Shown in pieces: positions 1 to 12,651 of a stretch of 64,000 nt of DNA. Within the stretch, counting starts at the first letter, position 1, and each line of letters starts with the position of its first letter. A model generated the notes under the pieces. It was given only the letters and a program-made list of their open reading frames with translations, did no database searches and was not told where the DNA came from. Source of the DNA: Flaccisagitta enflata (lineage: Eukaryota > Chaetognatha > Sagittoidea > Aphragmophora). The stretch lies in NCBI GenBank assembly GCA_965153355.1, contig OZ231126.1:24614001-24678000 (forward strand), read 5' to 3'. The position numbers were made by a program, and so were the translations under genes.

Positions 1-577
1 CACTACTGCTAAGTACCTTCTCGGACCCCTATCTCCCTTTTCTCAATCCCTTTCCATCCTTCTCAAGCGTCCGCCCACCCCTTTTCCTTCTCACTGCCAC
101 CACCGCTGCATCTTTGGCTACCCCTTTTACTACACCGGTCATTATTTTTGCCATTGTTACTACTGCTAAGTTTGCCGTTACCCCTGTCGCTACCCCTCAA
201 TGCCGTCAACATTTTAGCGGCCGTCGCCATCGCCACTCCCTCCGCCATCGCCGTCATCGCCACCACCATCGCCAATATTTCGCCCTAGCCGCTGTCGCAG
301 TCGCAGTCGCCGTGATATCCCTCGATTCTCTTACAGCTGCAACCGAAAACAGCGGCTTCAGCGACAGCAACAGCAGCAGCAGCAGCAAGCAGTAGTAACC
401 CGCCGCGGCCGCAAAGACGAGGCCAAAAGCCAAAGTCGAGCGCGGGTTAGAAAAGGAGAGGTGATGGAAGAGTGACCAAGAAAGGCAAAAGGAAAAGCTG
501 AAAGGGAAATCTGAGAGAATCAATTTGAAGGGCAATAAAACCGACAAACGTTGAAGGAAAGACTTTGGGTTTATAGA

Positions 578-581
<4 letters not shown>
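1..581. other. GCC/GTC trinucleotide-rich sequence, no gene called
   Basis: Runs of CGCCATCGCC, GCAGTCGCAGTCGC and CAGCAGCAG give open frames rich in Ala, Val and Arg. No domain is visible. A similar GCCGCCGTCGCAG-like patch occurs at 63405-63480. Confidence 0.4.
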
Positions 582-659
<78 letters not shown>

Positions 660-668
660 GAGAGAGAG
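582..668. repeat. (GA)n microsatellite
   Basis: About 43 units with one ACAG interruption. Confidence 0.95.
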
Positions 669-1942
669 GCGGAAGTGAAAAATTGGAAATCCATGGTGAA
701 CACAAGGACATAGACGTAGCGTAAATCCATGAATAAAAAACGTATGTGTAATTTTAGAAGATTTGAACCATGATTACCATTTAAAAACACAGTTAAATGA
801 CGGATGGATAGTCCTTTATCTTCATATACGAATCGTCATTTTCGTTCATGTACGGTAAACCCTTTCGCGGAAATACACGTTTTATAGAAGGACCCGAATT
901 CTACTTACCAGTCGCAATAACTATGGCAAAAAAAAAAACCAAACAGTTACTTCTTTTGCTCATAAATCCTTTGAAAATTCACCCAGCAAGCTGAAATTTT
1001 TACTGAAGTTACATTTTAATGTCCTTAAGCATCACCTAAAAAATCAATGACTTGCTCTAAATAGTTTAGGAATTATCGATTTTTTAAAAGTGCTTGTCAG
1101 ATGATCAGAAATTCAATGTACTCACATAAGAATTTACAAAAGATGAATAAACAAACTTTAAAAAACCGTACTAAATCTAGTCCGATTTTAATGAAATTTG
1201 AAGTGGAGGTAGACCACATTGTCAGCAAGCTGTGGTAAAAATTTTATTACGATACTCCGATTATTTTAGCAGAAACAGCAAAATTTCCTAAACTTTTTTT
1301 TTTATGGTTTTAAGAATGAAGTAAATAAAGATGAAACCTGAAATATAAATCAATGCTAAGGCCATAGTTTTTTACCAATTATCGTAATTTTCTAACTGGT
1401 AACTTTTGTACATATGGTGCATCTCCAGTAAAATTTTTGTGAAGATTGAAGCATTTTTAGTCCCCCAAATCGCAAAAATATTCCAACAGGTAGCAGAATA
1501 TTTCTTATGCTGAGCAAGCTTACAATTAACCAATATCTACCCCATTAGACTTCATCTGAGTAAAAGCTAATTTTGCCTAGTATTAGTAAATAGCACCATC
1601 AGACTGCAGTTCAAAAATCATAACAAAACTCCCAAAACTGTTTGCACAATGCCAATTTTACTGAAAATAGTGTAATTTCTATTTAGGATAAAAGTTATCT
1701 CTGGCAGTCCAAAAATGAGGTTGCTTCAGTAAAAATGTGATAACGGCTAAAGTTTTCAACGGATTTGGATGAAATTTTAACCAGACATAGTCCAAATCAT
1801 GGTTATTATTCACTGTAAATTTTATGCAAATTGGTCAACATCTTCATACGTTTTTGCTCTCTCAAAATTTGTTTGGTTTTTTATTTTGCCATAGTTAATT
1901 GCGGAAATCTTCTCAAATGACATGATTATCACCCTTGAACTT
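669..1942. other. AT-rich sequence, no gene seen
   Basis: No long frame, no SSR. It contains CCGATTTTAATGAAATTTGA and GGATTTGGATGAAATTTTAA-type phrases also seen near 54175, suggesting old dispersed repeats. Confidence 0.4.
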
Positions 1943-2155
1943 AAAACAAGTGACGCGGGGTCACGATATCGTTGCGGACGGGTGGGCAAGGGCATCCAAC
2001 CCCCATCTACACCCCTTCTCCCCCACCAACACACATATCCAAAAAAACAAACATCTATAACGCTCGTTTTTCCACTTTTTGACTCCTGCGTTATGGACGG
2101 AACGACGGACTGATGAATAGACCAACGGCCGGACAAAGCCTCTTATAGAGTTGTT
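1943..2155 (+). repeat. Dispersed hairpin-ended repeat, subfamily B
   Basis: Shows the subfamily B head (CAAGTGACGCGGGGTCACGA, then ATATCGTTGCGGACGGGTGGG), a C-rich middle, a TTTTTGACTC box, a CGGAC-type minisatellite and the tail GCCTCTTATAGAGTTG. The 3' hairpin is eroded. Same layout as 4995-5229, 32329-32568 and 57271-57505. Confidence 0.75.
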
Positions 2156-2191
2156 AACAAAATCACTCGATCTAATACCAAGAAAGAAGAA

Positions 2192-2357
2192 TAAGGCCGG
2201 ATACACGGCCAATACTAGTCGCGGACGGGTGGGCAGGGGCGTAAAATGCGTGTTTTCGCACTTTCCAACTTGATCATTACCGACCAACGGACGGACGGAC
2301 CAACGGATGGTCGGACGGACAAAACCTCTTATAGAGTCGCTAGCCCGCGAATAAAAA
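2192..2357 (+). repeat. Dispersed hairpin-ended repeat, subfamily A
   Basis: Starts AAGGCCGGATACACGGCC (a GGCCG/CGGCC hairpin), then AGTCGCGGACGGGTGGGCAG, an internal (GGAC/CAAC)n tract and a CTTATAGAGTCGC tail with a CCGCGA arm and A-run. It lies 37 bases after a subfamily B copy in the same orientation. Confidence 0.8.
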
Positions 2358-2895
2358 CGCAGGAAAGGAAGAAGAAGAAAAAGAAGAATAGTAAAGGTAG
2401 CGACCAATCCAGTGATAGAAGGCCTCCGCTACCCAGTACGGGCCGCACTTCTGAGGCCCCCCTTCAGGAGCCTTCTAAAGACAAATCGATACAAATAATA
2501 GCATTACTCTACATATAAAGACATGGAGAGTAGAGTCTCGAAAATATTTGCAAACTAGTTAGCAAATGAATTGTGTGATTTTGACCATTGTAAGCCGCAT
2601 AACTCAATAAAGTTGATAAGTTTTAAGCTACGAAGCACATCACAATATTAAATAATAAAGCTGAATGCATGGTTCATGATTCAACGAATCTTTCCTAAAA
2701 TGAAATTACACGAAATATTGTAAAATGTTTTTCTGCAATATGCAAATTAGCTATTTGAATAACAATCCGGTTCGGAAGAAATTTCGAAGACGCTACTGAT
2801 TTTTTGTTTTTACCGGGTTTTCCCGTTTGGGCGAAGCTTTAATTCGAAAAGATTTGGGTTGAAATGTATAAAACCCAGCTATCACCTAACGCTCG

Positions 2896-2970
2896 CCCTG
2901 ACCCTAACCCTAACCCTAAAACCACACCCAACCCCAACCTCAACCCTAACCCTACCCCTAACCCTAAATA
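2896..2970 (+). repeat. Interstitial telomere-like stretch (CCCTAA-type)
   Basis: Blocks of CCCTAACCCTAACCCTAAA and CCCTAACCCTACCCCTAACC separated by CCCAACCCC variants. The six-base TTAGGG form is the common animal type; arthropods usually have TTAGG. Confidence 0.6.
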
Positions 2971-3080
2971 AAAAGCCGCTCAGAAAGCAAGTAAAACAAA
3001 AGACATCATCGCGTTGGAAAACAGTACCATTTGGTTCTACATACACCAAATATTATTGAAATCGCACACGTCCAAGAAGA

Positions 3081-3205
3081 AACAAGGCCGAATACATGGC
3101 ATGACAGTCACGGACGGTTGGGCAGGATTCGTAATGCAAAAACCGCTTGCAATTCAAAAAAAGTTAGGGACAGAAAGACCGACCAACCGATCAATCTGGA
3201 CTTGT
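3081..3205 (+). repeat. Dispersed hairpin-ended repeat, subfamily C (3' truncated)
   Basis: AACAAGGCCGAATACATGGC, then CAGTCACGGACGGTTGGGCA, then GTAATGCAAAAAC and a GACCGACCAACC tract. Same order as the copy at 63192-63335. The tail with the TATAGAG box is missing. Confidence 0.65.
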
Positions 3206-3557
3206 TGTGGTTAAATGGAATGAAATACAGTCTTGAAAATTTACAACTCCAACATGGAGACAATATTGTTGATGCCGATGTTGTACCTAGATAATATCCC
3301 TTTCGATTTTGCAAGTAGATATCGATTGGGCTCTGATTATGCAAATGGAGCATGATGTGTGCTTGGAACATTTTTGAATGCCCAAATGAAGTGCATCCGT
3401 ACTCAATAGCAGATGTAGCCAATGAAACTGGATAACGTTTTTACCAACAAAATGAGTTTTTGATGAGATTCTCTTTTTAGAGAAAGGGTTATTTTTGTAA
3501 AATTCAGATCAAGATTAGATGAAAACACCCGGTTCAGATTTTCTAATTTGTTATAAG

Positions 3558-3619
<62 letters not shown>

Positions 3620-4117
3620 AGAGAAAGAGAGAAAGAGAGAGATTGAAAAAGAATGACAGACAGAAAAGAAAAGTGACAAACAAGGAAAAATAAAGTTGAT
3701 CAAAAAAGAAATAATGACACCTTGAAAAGAAGACCTAATCAACAAATAACAAGTGACGCATTAAGCTTGACTTTAATTCTATCCTGTAAGGGTATGGTTT
3801 CTTAATAATGTTGCCCTCGGGTGTTTGGTTGAATTTATACAGATAACAATCATAAGCCCTTATCTTTTTTTGTAAAGCAATAATGTTTTGGGTTAGACTA
3901 AGAATGGATGTTTGCTAAGTTGATTTTGCTAGATGGATAACTAGGAGTGATGCGCATAGTAACTAGTCAGTGAGGGGTCACAAGGCCTTCATCCATACTT
4001 TTCAGTTTGGGTATAGTGAGGGATATGGTTCCACTTGGCACGGAAAAAACTCAAGGTTTCTATGATTAAAAAAAAACCTAATAGCAGATAACTACCCAAA
4101 CGAGTAATGTGAGGTCA
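3206..4117. other. Unassigned sequence with one (GA)n tract
   Basis: The frame 3108-3422 on the minus strand (104 codons) has no recognisable motif. (GA)n at 3564-3643. Confidence 0.3.
3564..3643. repeat. (GA)n microsatellite
   Basis: Perfect to 3613, then with AAAG interruptions. Confidence 0.95.
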
Positions 4118-4756
4118 CAATACTATCTTCACAATAAAAATCTTTACACTATGAAGATAAGTTCATTTATTGATATTAAAATGAGTACTAATCGATTTTA
4201 GAGCCATCAATATTTAGTGTGAGCCCCAGTTGACTGAATTACAGCCGACATTTGTCGAGGAAGTGTTTTGAAGCGCTTTTTGAGGTATTTTGGGGTGATG
4301 GCTATTCAGACCATTCTCGCTACTTTTTTGATCCCCTTTCTTCGCAACATTTAGACTTATACAAGCTCCAAAAAGACTCAACAAATCATTGAAAAATTGG
4401 TGACATAAATGAAGCTCTTCGAATTTGCAAGCAGTCTACGCAAACCGGATCTGTCTAGCTCAATGCGTTTAGAAGTAATTCAATAAGGAATAAAATTATA
4501 TTGTTTGAAGAAAGTGTGAAAATGCTAAATGCAACATTGAAATATTTCATTCAAAGTTGGATAACATTTGAACACATCAAGTTAGAGAGAGATGCGGTTT
4601 GCGTAGATCGCTTGCAAATTTGAAGAACTTTAATAAAGCCACCAATTTTTTTAAGATCGGGCTAACATAATCAGATATATCAGTTAAAACATGTGTAATG
4701 ATTTTCATTGTGAAGATAGCATAATTTCAAAGAGGTGGACAGGGGTGTACAAGAAA
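4118..4756 (-). mobile_element. Decayed Tc1-like DNA transposon
   Basis: Contains a Tc1 transposase C-terminal remnant (separate entry) and nested inverted segments. 4118-4150 (ACTATCTTCACAATAAAAAT region) is the inverse of 4690-4723, and 4385-4447 is the inverse of 4592-4653, sharing CAAATTTGCAAGCGATCTACGCAAACCG with few changes. The outer right end runs to about GGGGTGTAC at 4756. The copy is internally deleted and cannot be autonomous. Confidence 0.6.
4207..4330 (-). pseudogene. Tc1/mariner transposase, C-terminal fragment
   Basis: Read on the minus strand, codons ending at the stop 4207-4209 give a peptide ending in RQMSAVIQSTGAHTKY. It matches the familiar end of Tc1-family transposases (a PRR/PRQ motif, then AVI, then a Gly-x-TKY terminus). 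Upstream the frame is broken by a TGA at 4306-4308; the other frame carries an EWSE motif, which in Tc1 proteins precedes this segment, so there is also a frameshift. The catalytic DDE part is absent. Identification is from family memory, not a search. Confidence 0.65.
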
Positions 4757-4811
4757 AAATATTCAAGAAGTATTTCAAATGCTCATTTTTTTTTTACTCA
4801 GTCATTTTTTT

Positions 4812-4884
4812 TTACTCAATCATTACTGATGGACCGATAGATGGACAAAGCTGCTTCTAGAGTTGTGTGTCTGCAACTAAAAAC
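4812..4884 (+). repeat. 3' end of a subfamily B dispersed repeat
   Basis: Only the CTCAATCATTACTGATGGAC tract and the tail remain. The terminal hairpin AGTTGTGTGTCTGCAACT is intact as AGTTG/CAACT and is followed by AAAAAC. Confidence 0.65.
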
Positions 4885-4994
4885 TAACGCAAATGAAGAT
4901 TTTACACATCTGTTGGCAAAACGTGAGGCGCTTAACTAAATTGAAACCCCTGATTCTAGGCCGAGTAGACATGAGAATGAAGAATAGAGAGGAG

Positions 4995-5229
4995 AACACA
5001 AGGGACGCGGGGTCACAATATCGTTACGGATGGGTGCCCAGTGGGGAGGGGCGTTCAAACCCCCATCCACTCCTAACACCCCCGCCCCTCCCTAGACTCA
5101 TTCACAAAAAGCATCCAAAAGTAAAACACTTGCTTTTCAACTTTTTGACTCATGCTCATGGACAGACCAACCGACGGACGGACCAATGGATGGACAAAGC
5201 CTCTTTTAAAATTGCATGTCCGCAACCAG
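4995..5229 (+). repeat. Dispersed hairpin-ended repeat, subfamily B
   Basis: Full-length layout: GACGCGGGGTCACAATATCG head, C-rich middle, TTTTTGACTCATG box, GACCAACCGACGGACGGACC tract, then GCCTCTTTTAAAATTGCATG and GTCCGCAACC. The frame across it (4893-5279) is not a gene. Confidence 0.75.
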
Positions 5230-5468
5230 AAAGAAAGACTAGCTCTCTATCTTTCTTTAACCGAAGATTCTTTTTTTGAGGATGACATTGTAGGGCCATC
5301 ATGAAAGGAGGAAATAAATCATTCGTCATTTTCTCGTCTTCTTCTTTTCCTGTCCCTTTCCTGCCGCTTTGCCCAGTTTCAAACTAAGACCAAGAAAGAT
5401 CTATTTTGGTGGATTTTTCATGATTTAATTTAGGGTAGCAGATACGATGTGGATCATGTCCCTTAGGA

Positions 5469-5754
5469 GCTACAGTTAAATCCCGCTCTAAAGGATTTTA
5501 AGGGATTAACATATTTTATCTGTCATATGCGGAATTCTGTTGTAGTTAATAAAACATAAAAGGAAACTCATTGAAGGGACCAAGAATAAGCACAGTCGAA
5601 CCCTGTTGGACCTGCCACCAACGGAATTCCGCCTATAACAGATGGCATCTTTGAATTAATTTCTTTAAATTCCTTTGTTGGTAATAACAGGATTCCATCT
5701 GTAACAGAAAAAAAATGTTGGTTCTTTGAAATCCACTTCAGCGGGGTTCAACTG
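5469..5754. mobile_element. Small pogo/Tigger-like MITE fragments
   Basis: 5469 begins TACAGTTAAATCCCGCT. 5593-5754 is bounded by inverted ends CAGTCGAACCCTG and CGGGGTTCAACTG, and the right end is followed by TA. The pattern TA-CAGT plus a GAACCCCG-type terminus recalls pogo/Tigger-type Tc1/mariner elements (family knowledge). No coding capacity. Confidence 0.5.
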
Positions 5755-5756
5755 TA

Positions 5757-6881
<1,125 letters not shown>

Positions 6882-7203
6882 CTCTCATGGCTATCTGTAT
6901 TAGCTTTTTTTCTGTATTGACATCCATGGATATAAATGGGTTTGAAGTTACACGTAACAAGAATGTAAAGTAACGTAACAATTTTCGTAACTGTTGTTGT
7001 CGATGTTAAGTAATAGTTGTTGTTGTAGTTGCCTGTACTGTGGTCGTCGTTGTTGTTTTGGTCTCAGCTGTTGTCGTTGTTGACGATGGTGCACAAGTCG
7101 TTGACCCCAAAAGAACGGTTTTTGTTTGCTTTCCATTTGCCTTGTTAGCGCTCCACTTTTCAAAGAACGCCTCATATTTGCCTCCTCCTTCGTTCCATGT
7201 TTT

Positions 7204-7398
7204 GAGTCGCTGGCTAAGCGACTCTATAAGAGGGTGTATCCGAACGAAGGCATGAAGGAAGATTGGTAACATGAAATTTTGGATGACGCAAAATCGGCTG
7301 AAACATTAACATCTGAGCATTATGGCCCATACCCACCCCTATTACTGCCCCTGCCCACCCGCCAGCGACTATTTACTGGCCGTGTATACGGCCTTGTT
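7204..7398 (-). repeat. Dispersed hairpin-ended repeat, subfamily A variant
   Basis: On the minus strand it reads GGCCGTATACACGGCC, then AGTCGCTGGCGGGTGGGCAG, and ends in CTTATAGAGTCGCTTAGCC and AGCGACTC. The head motif GTCGCTGGC and tail GCCAGCGAC are exact complements, although both differ from the standard GTCGCGGAC/GTCCGCGAC pair. Confidence 0.75.
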
Positions 7399-7526
7399 TT
7401 TCTTTTCTTCAAGTTTTGGCTTGTCTCGATTCCTTTTTTTTTCAGGCTGTTGCTTCATTCCACTAACACCAACGCACCTTCCTGCTTTCTCTTTTCTTTT
7501 CTTTCTCTTTTTTTTTTTTTTTTTTT

Positions 7527-7675
7527 TGTGCGACAAAGCACCTCTATAACTGGCCTTGTTTGTTTCTCGGTCGGTCGGTCGGCCGGTCGGCCGTTCGGTC
7601 TGTCTTTTGGTAACGCATTCGTTCGACGATCCACACGTCGCACCTTATTGGCCTACTTTGCCTTGCTCTTCTATG
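7527..7675 (-). repeat. Dispersed hairpin-ended repeat, subfamily D
   Basis: Minus-strand order: CAAGGCAAAGTAGGCC, AATAAGGTGCGACGTGTGGA, a (GACC)n-type tract, then TTATAGAGGTGCTTTGTCGC and an A-run seen as the poly-T at 7509-7527. Closely matches the plus-strand copy at 58361-58490. Confidence 0.8.
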
Positions 7676-7833
7676 AACGGACGGAACGAAATGAGAAACG
7701 GGATAGAAAGATGGATGGATAGAACGAATAAACGAATGGACAAATGAACGAATAAACGATTGAGCGTATGAGCGAATGAGCGAATGAGCGCATCATTAAA
7801 ATGAACAAAAGAACGAGTGAATGATTGACTGAA

Positions 7834-8022
7834 CGAATGAATGAATGTATGAATGAATGAATGAATGAATGAATGAATGAATGAATGAATGAATGAATGA
7901 ATGAATGAATGAATGAATGAATGAATGAATGAAGGAATAAAGGATTGAGGGATTGAATGAATGAATGAATGAATGAATGAATGAACGAATGAATGAATGA
8001 ATGAATGAATGAATGAATGAAT
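7834..8022. repeat. (GAAT)n microsatellite
   Basis: About 45 units, with a variant patch at 7932-7955. Confidence 0.95.
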
Positions 8023-8543
8023 GCCTTACTCATTCGTTCACTCTTTCACTCGTTTGCTAGTTTGATTCTTTCCTCCTCTCTTTACGAAATGATGCCAGGA
8101 GAAAATGCAAAAAAGGAGAGGCAAAAAAGGAGAACGAAAGTCTAAGATGGATAGAGGACAAAAGGTTTTGTGTTGTCTGTGTGTGAGAGGAAATGAAAAA
8201 AATAGGAGAAGGAGAGAGAGAGAGAGAGAGATGAAAGAAAGACAGACAAACCGACAGACATAAAGACAGTCAGACTGGAAGTCAGGCAGACAGAGTGAGA
8301 GACAATGAGAGAGGCAGGCAGATAAAAAAAAACAGCAAAAAACGGATATACAGACACATGTTTGCCGCCAGACATAGAGAAAGACATATCAACAGGCAGA
8401 TAGACATAAAGATAGACTGAATCTCTAAAAACGAAGGAGAGATGCATTCACTCATTTTGGTTCCATTTTGCAGCCAGAACACCCACACAGATTCTTCTCC
8501 CTAAAGACAAAAATCATTCCTTTCTGCTATCTTCTTCTCTAGG

Positions 8544-8544
<1 letters not shown>

Positions 8545-8601
<57 letters not shown>

Positions 8602-8602
8602 G

Positions 8603-8674
<72 letters not shown>

Positions 8675-8675
8675 G

Positions 8676-8726
<51 letters not shown>

Positions 8727-8735
8727 CCATCATCA
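8545..8735. repeat. (CT)n followed by (ATC)n
   Basis: CT to 8599, then ATC from about 8604 with single CGTC and CCCC changes. Confidence 0.95.
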
Positions 8736-9231
8736 TGGTGTCCGGGAGAATGGCAAAGGCAAAAAACTAGGAAACGATTTGAATCGCAGGAAAACACAAT
8801 CGTAACAAAACATCATCAGAAAACAAATGAGCCGTGGGACTCGAGACGAGGATCGCTGAGGCTTGGGCGGACAGACAAACAAAAGAATGCTGACAGACGG
8901 ACGAACGCACATTTGATGGATGAGTTTGGAGAAAACATATAAACAAACGAGCAGACCAACAAATCAGTTGCACTTGATGGGCAAATAACTGAGAGAAAAA
9001 TCTTCGTCGTTGATCCACTTGCACCATAATGACCAGATAACATTCCTAATCATGTTCTAAAAAACACGCAGTTCTTTTTATGAAAAAAAAGACTAAAATG
9101 TAACTATTCTGAAAGAAAAAAAGAATTTATACATGTAATGAAAATAAAGGGTCATCAAGTCAGAACAATTTTTAACTCCACGTAACAGTATACAGTTGAT
9201 CTACACAAAAGTGCAAATCAAGGGACTGGTT

Positions 9232-9364
9232 AAAATTATGCTATCTAAAGAAGCTGCCCAAATGCCAATTTAAGAATAACCACAAAATCTTTCATGGGAA
9301 AGTGAGTGGTAAGTGTTGAGGGCATGTATAAATAGCGGGTGCGCTATAGCAGTGCTCCACTGTA
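9232..9364 (-). repeat. Small MITE-like repeat, CAGTGGAGCACC family
   Basis: Ends GCGGGTGCGCTATAGCAGTG, then CTCCACTG followed by TA. The same end occurs at 34869-34897 and, inverted, at 35120 and 42340, each next to TA. The body shares an ACAAAATCTNTCATNGGA stretch with 34766-34897. The TATAAATAG at 9328-9336 belongs to the repeat and is not taken as a promoter. Confidence 0.55.
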
Positions 9365-9520
9365 TTAAGGTTAAATAAGAAATCCCCAGTTCCTTGAAAC
9401 CCGTTATTGCAAGAGTTCGCTGTATCTCCAGAACATTCACACAATATCGTTACGTCCGAGTGACTTTCCACATCTGCTAGTGACTCTCTCATCATCGTGG
9501 ATATCAGATTTTCGTAATGG

Positions 9521-9858
<338 letters not shown>

Positions 9859-10138
9859 TTTAAGAATAAAAGAGTGACAGAGTAAAAGACAGACAGGGAG
9901 ACAGAAAGACAAAGAGTCAGAAACAGACCAACGAGAAGAGAAAGAAAGAAAAGCAAAGAGAGAGAGAGAGAGAGGAAGAAAGAATAAGAATAAAGAGGAA
10001 GGTAGGGAAAGCGAAAGGAAAAGAAAGATATTCGAGATTTGAGATTTGGCGAATATGTATGGAAGCTGTGGACATTAGGGCAGGGACGAAGGGAGGAGCG
10101 ATTCGTACATATATTCCAGTTGGGAGGAGTTACATTGG

Positions 10139-10450
10139 ACAGGAGGAGGAGAAGGAGAAGAAGGCGGAGGAGGAAGACGAAAATCCGAAAGAGAGTAGAA
10201 TTAGGAGGAAGAAGAGGAGGAGGAAGAAGTGGTCAAGAGGAAGAAAAAGAAAAAGAAAAAAGGAAAAAAAGAGAAAGAAGAAGAAAGGGAAGAGAAGGGT
10301 AGAAAAAAAAAAAGAAATAGAAAACGAAAAAGAAAAAGGAAAAAGAAAAAGGAGAGTAAAGTTGTAGGGCAGTGAGAAAAAAGAATAAGAAAAAGAAAGA
10401 AGTAAGAAAAATAAAATGAAGGAGAAAGGTACAGATGAGAATAAAATGTT
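10139..10450. repeat. Polypurine tract (GGA/GAA)
   Basis: About 300 bases nearly free of pyrimidines on the plus strand. Lys/Arg/Glu frames are artefacts. Confidence 0.85.
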
Positions 10451-10658
10451 AACGAATGATGAGGAGGAGTCCCTCCTTTCCTCGGAGATATGATGGACAC
10501 GAGGGACACGAGGGAGGAGCCGTTTCCCCCGAAAAAGCACACGGATAGCCTCATTTCCAACTAGTATAACGGCCTCTCAATCGCCCCAGCTGATTTAAAT
10601 TGAGCAATAACTCAACTCCACGACTTAGGCCGTCCGTCGTCGTCCTACAACCGACGAT

Positions 10659-10812
10659 CAAAACGACGACGACGACGATGACGACATGATGGTGATAACG
10701 ACGATGACGATGACGACGACGAAGGACAAGAGTCGATGATGACGATGACGATGACGATGACGATGAATGGGACGACGACGATGAAGATGACGACGACGAC
10801 GACGACGACGAG
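10659..10812. repeat. (GAC/GAT)n trinucleotide tract
   Basis: Mixed GACGAC and GATGAC units. About 2.2 kb upstream of the Hox ATG. Confidence 0.85.
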
Positions 10813-11199
10813 GAGGTTGCCCGGCCAAAAACTGACGAAACACACGAGAAAGTCACTGAGGAGAGAAGTTCAAATCTTTATCTAATAAAAGAAAGACAGT
10901 CATAAATTTTCTCTGCTTTTCTTCTGAATTGGTATCTGGACATTCTTCCTTTTCAATCATTTGTTGTTGTCGTCTTGCCATATTCGAACTTTTTGAATAT
11001 TGATTTTTCTCTCGAACATGAGTCTTATTTTTCTCTGCATTCATTCATTCATTCATACATTTCTGTTTTGTTGTCTTGAAGATGAGAACAAAAGATCAAT
11101 TTTGTATTTGCCCGAGTCAAATGTTCGTAGCGGTACCAAGTGCAAGAGTATCCGTGAATTCTTGGGAGTCTCCAACAGTCTCTAACAGTCACTAATGTC

Positions 11200-11338
11200 T
11201 TTCCAGCGACCAACAGATAAAATTATCTGTTAGCTATGAAAATCTATTGTCGCTAATAGAAAGCAAAAAATATCGAAGGGATTAAAGCTACATGTTGAAT
11301 GCCGTTGCTAGCGGGTCCGTTGAGCGGGGTTGTCTGTA
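11200..11338. repeat. Decayed palindromic repeat
   Basis: Contains the perfect palindrome ACAGATAAAATTATCTGT (11213-11230) nested in AGCGAC/GTCGCT, and ends GTTGAGCGGGGTTGTCTGTA, similar to the GCGGGGTTCNACTGTA ends at 5741 and 61515. Probably an old MITE. Confidence 0.4.
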
Positions 11339-11644
11339 TCGCTAAGTCAACAAATGAACAAACGAGTGTAAAACCGCTTGTAAATATATAAATCCCCAGT
11401 CTCAATGCGCGGTCGTTACCCTCACCATCCTTTTGTGTGTTTACAGGTCCCAGTTTTCCCAACACGCTTCTGTTAGCCTTCTCTCTCTCTCTCACACATT
11501 CTCGTGGGTATTCAATGAGGAGAAACAGTAATAAAGGCATAAATCAACGAAGGAAAAATGCATTAAATCAAAACTTCGCCCCCACACCGAAAATTTATTC
11601 CTCGCGCAATACATTCTGGAACGTCAACAACGTGGACGCCACGT

Positions 11645-11645
<1 letters not shown>

Positions 11646-11700
<55 letters not shown>
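11646..11700. repeat. (CT)n microsatellite
   Basis: About 27 perfect units, 1.3 kb upstream of the Hox ATG. Confidence 0.95.
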
Positions 11701-11702
<2 letters not shown>

Positions 11703-12620
11703 CGTCTTACATTTCGCCTCAAACGCGAACGCGCGATTTTCGCGATCGGTGAAGTCTCTCCTTCTCTTTCTCCTTCTCATTCTCTCTTTATTTTCGCTCT
11801 CGCTCTCCTTTCTCGCTCTCTTTTATTTAGCATCATCCCTTGCAACAATCCTTGTTCCTCCTCCTCCTCCTCCTCTTCCTCTTCTTCTCCGTCGACGTCT
11901 CATCTTCACGGGGTGGTCCATCCTTCGCTCGCTTATCTCTCTCTCTTTCTCTTTCTGTGTCTCTGTTTTCCGTTTTCATTCTTGTCGACGAAGACTGCTC
12001 ATCGTTGTCATCACATTCATTTTGCAGCATCATCACTTTATGTCTTTCTTTTTCTTTCTTTTTCTGTCTTCATCACTTGTTTATCCTAATTACTATTTCA
12101 TTCGCATTACGACCTCCCCCACAGTAAAAGTAATAAACATGTCAATATTATGGAAACAGAAAAAAAAAGCATGCGAGATGTAAAAGGAAAAAAATACAAG
12201 TCTTTTTTTTTCCTTACTTTTTCATTTCTTAATTCACCACCACGAAAAGAAAACAAAATCCTAACTTAAAACTAGAAAAAATATCTCAAGACAGGTTTTG
12301 GTCTTCTTTCGTACACATCGACATCTAGCGACCAGCCTCACCTTTCGCATAGTGGCGATTCTGACTTCATTTCTTTTTCCTTACTCTCTACATAGTTGTC
12401 TCTTCTTACTCTGTTCATTTTCTTCAAAAAAACTCCTGTTGTTTCTTCATCTTCTTCTTTTCATTTTCCCCTCCTCTTCTACTTTGTCTTCATCTTCCTC
12501 TTCTTTCTCCTCCTAAGGAAAAAAAAGTGAAAATAATTTTAGTTTCTCGCCTCAGTCGACGTTAATGCGACATTAACTGTTTTACGGGAAACTCCATAAA
12601 TTTTCAATTTCGCACTTACA
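11701..12620. other. Pyrimidine-rich region directly upstream of the Hox exon
   Basis: CT- and TCC-rich on the plus strand, with CGCG-containing stretches at 11724-11745 (AACGCGAACGCGCGATTTTCGCGATCGG). The long frame 11437-12183 is mostly Leu/Ser from CT repeats and is not a credible protein. No TATA box or initiator that I would call. It could hold the promoter. Confidence 0.3.
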
Positions 12621-12651
12621 AACATTTTTTTTCCTTTTTCTCCCCCTTCAG
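12621..12651 (+). other. Candidate 3' splice site of a 5' UTR intron
   Basis: A run of T and C ends in CCCCCTTCAG, with AG at 12650-12651, and a CTTAC branch-point-like motif lies some 35 bases upstream. It sits 390 bases before the Hox start codon, a usual place for the end of a leader intron. The region is pyrimidine-rich in general, so chance is a real alternative. Confidence 0.35.

Noticed and set aside
7834-8022. CRISPR-like or direct-repeat array
   Set aside because: Simple tetranucleotide repeat in a eukaryotic genome; no spacers.
9328-9336. TATAAATAG as a promoter
   Set aside because: It lies inside a dispersed MITE-like repeat with no gene downstream.
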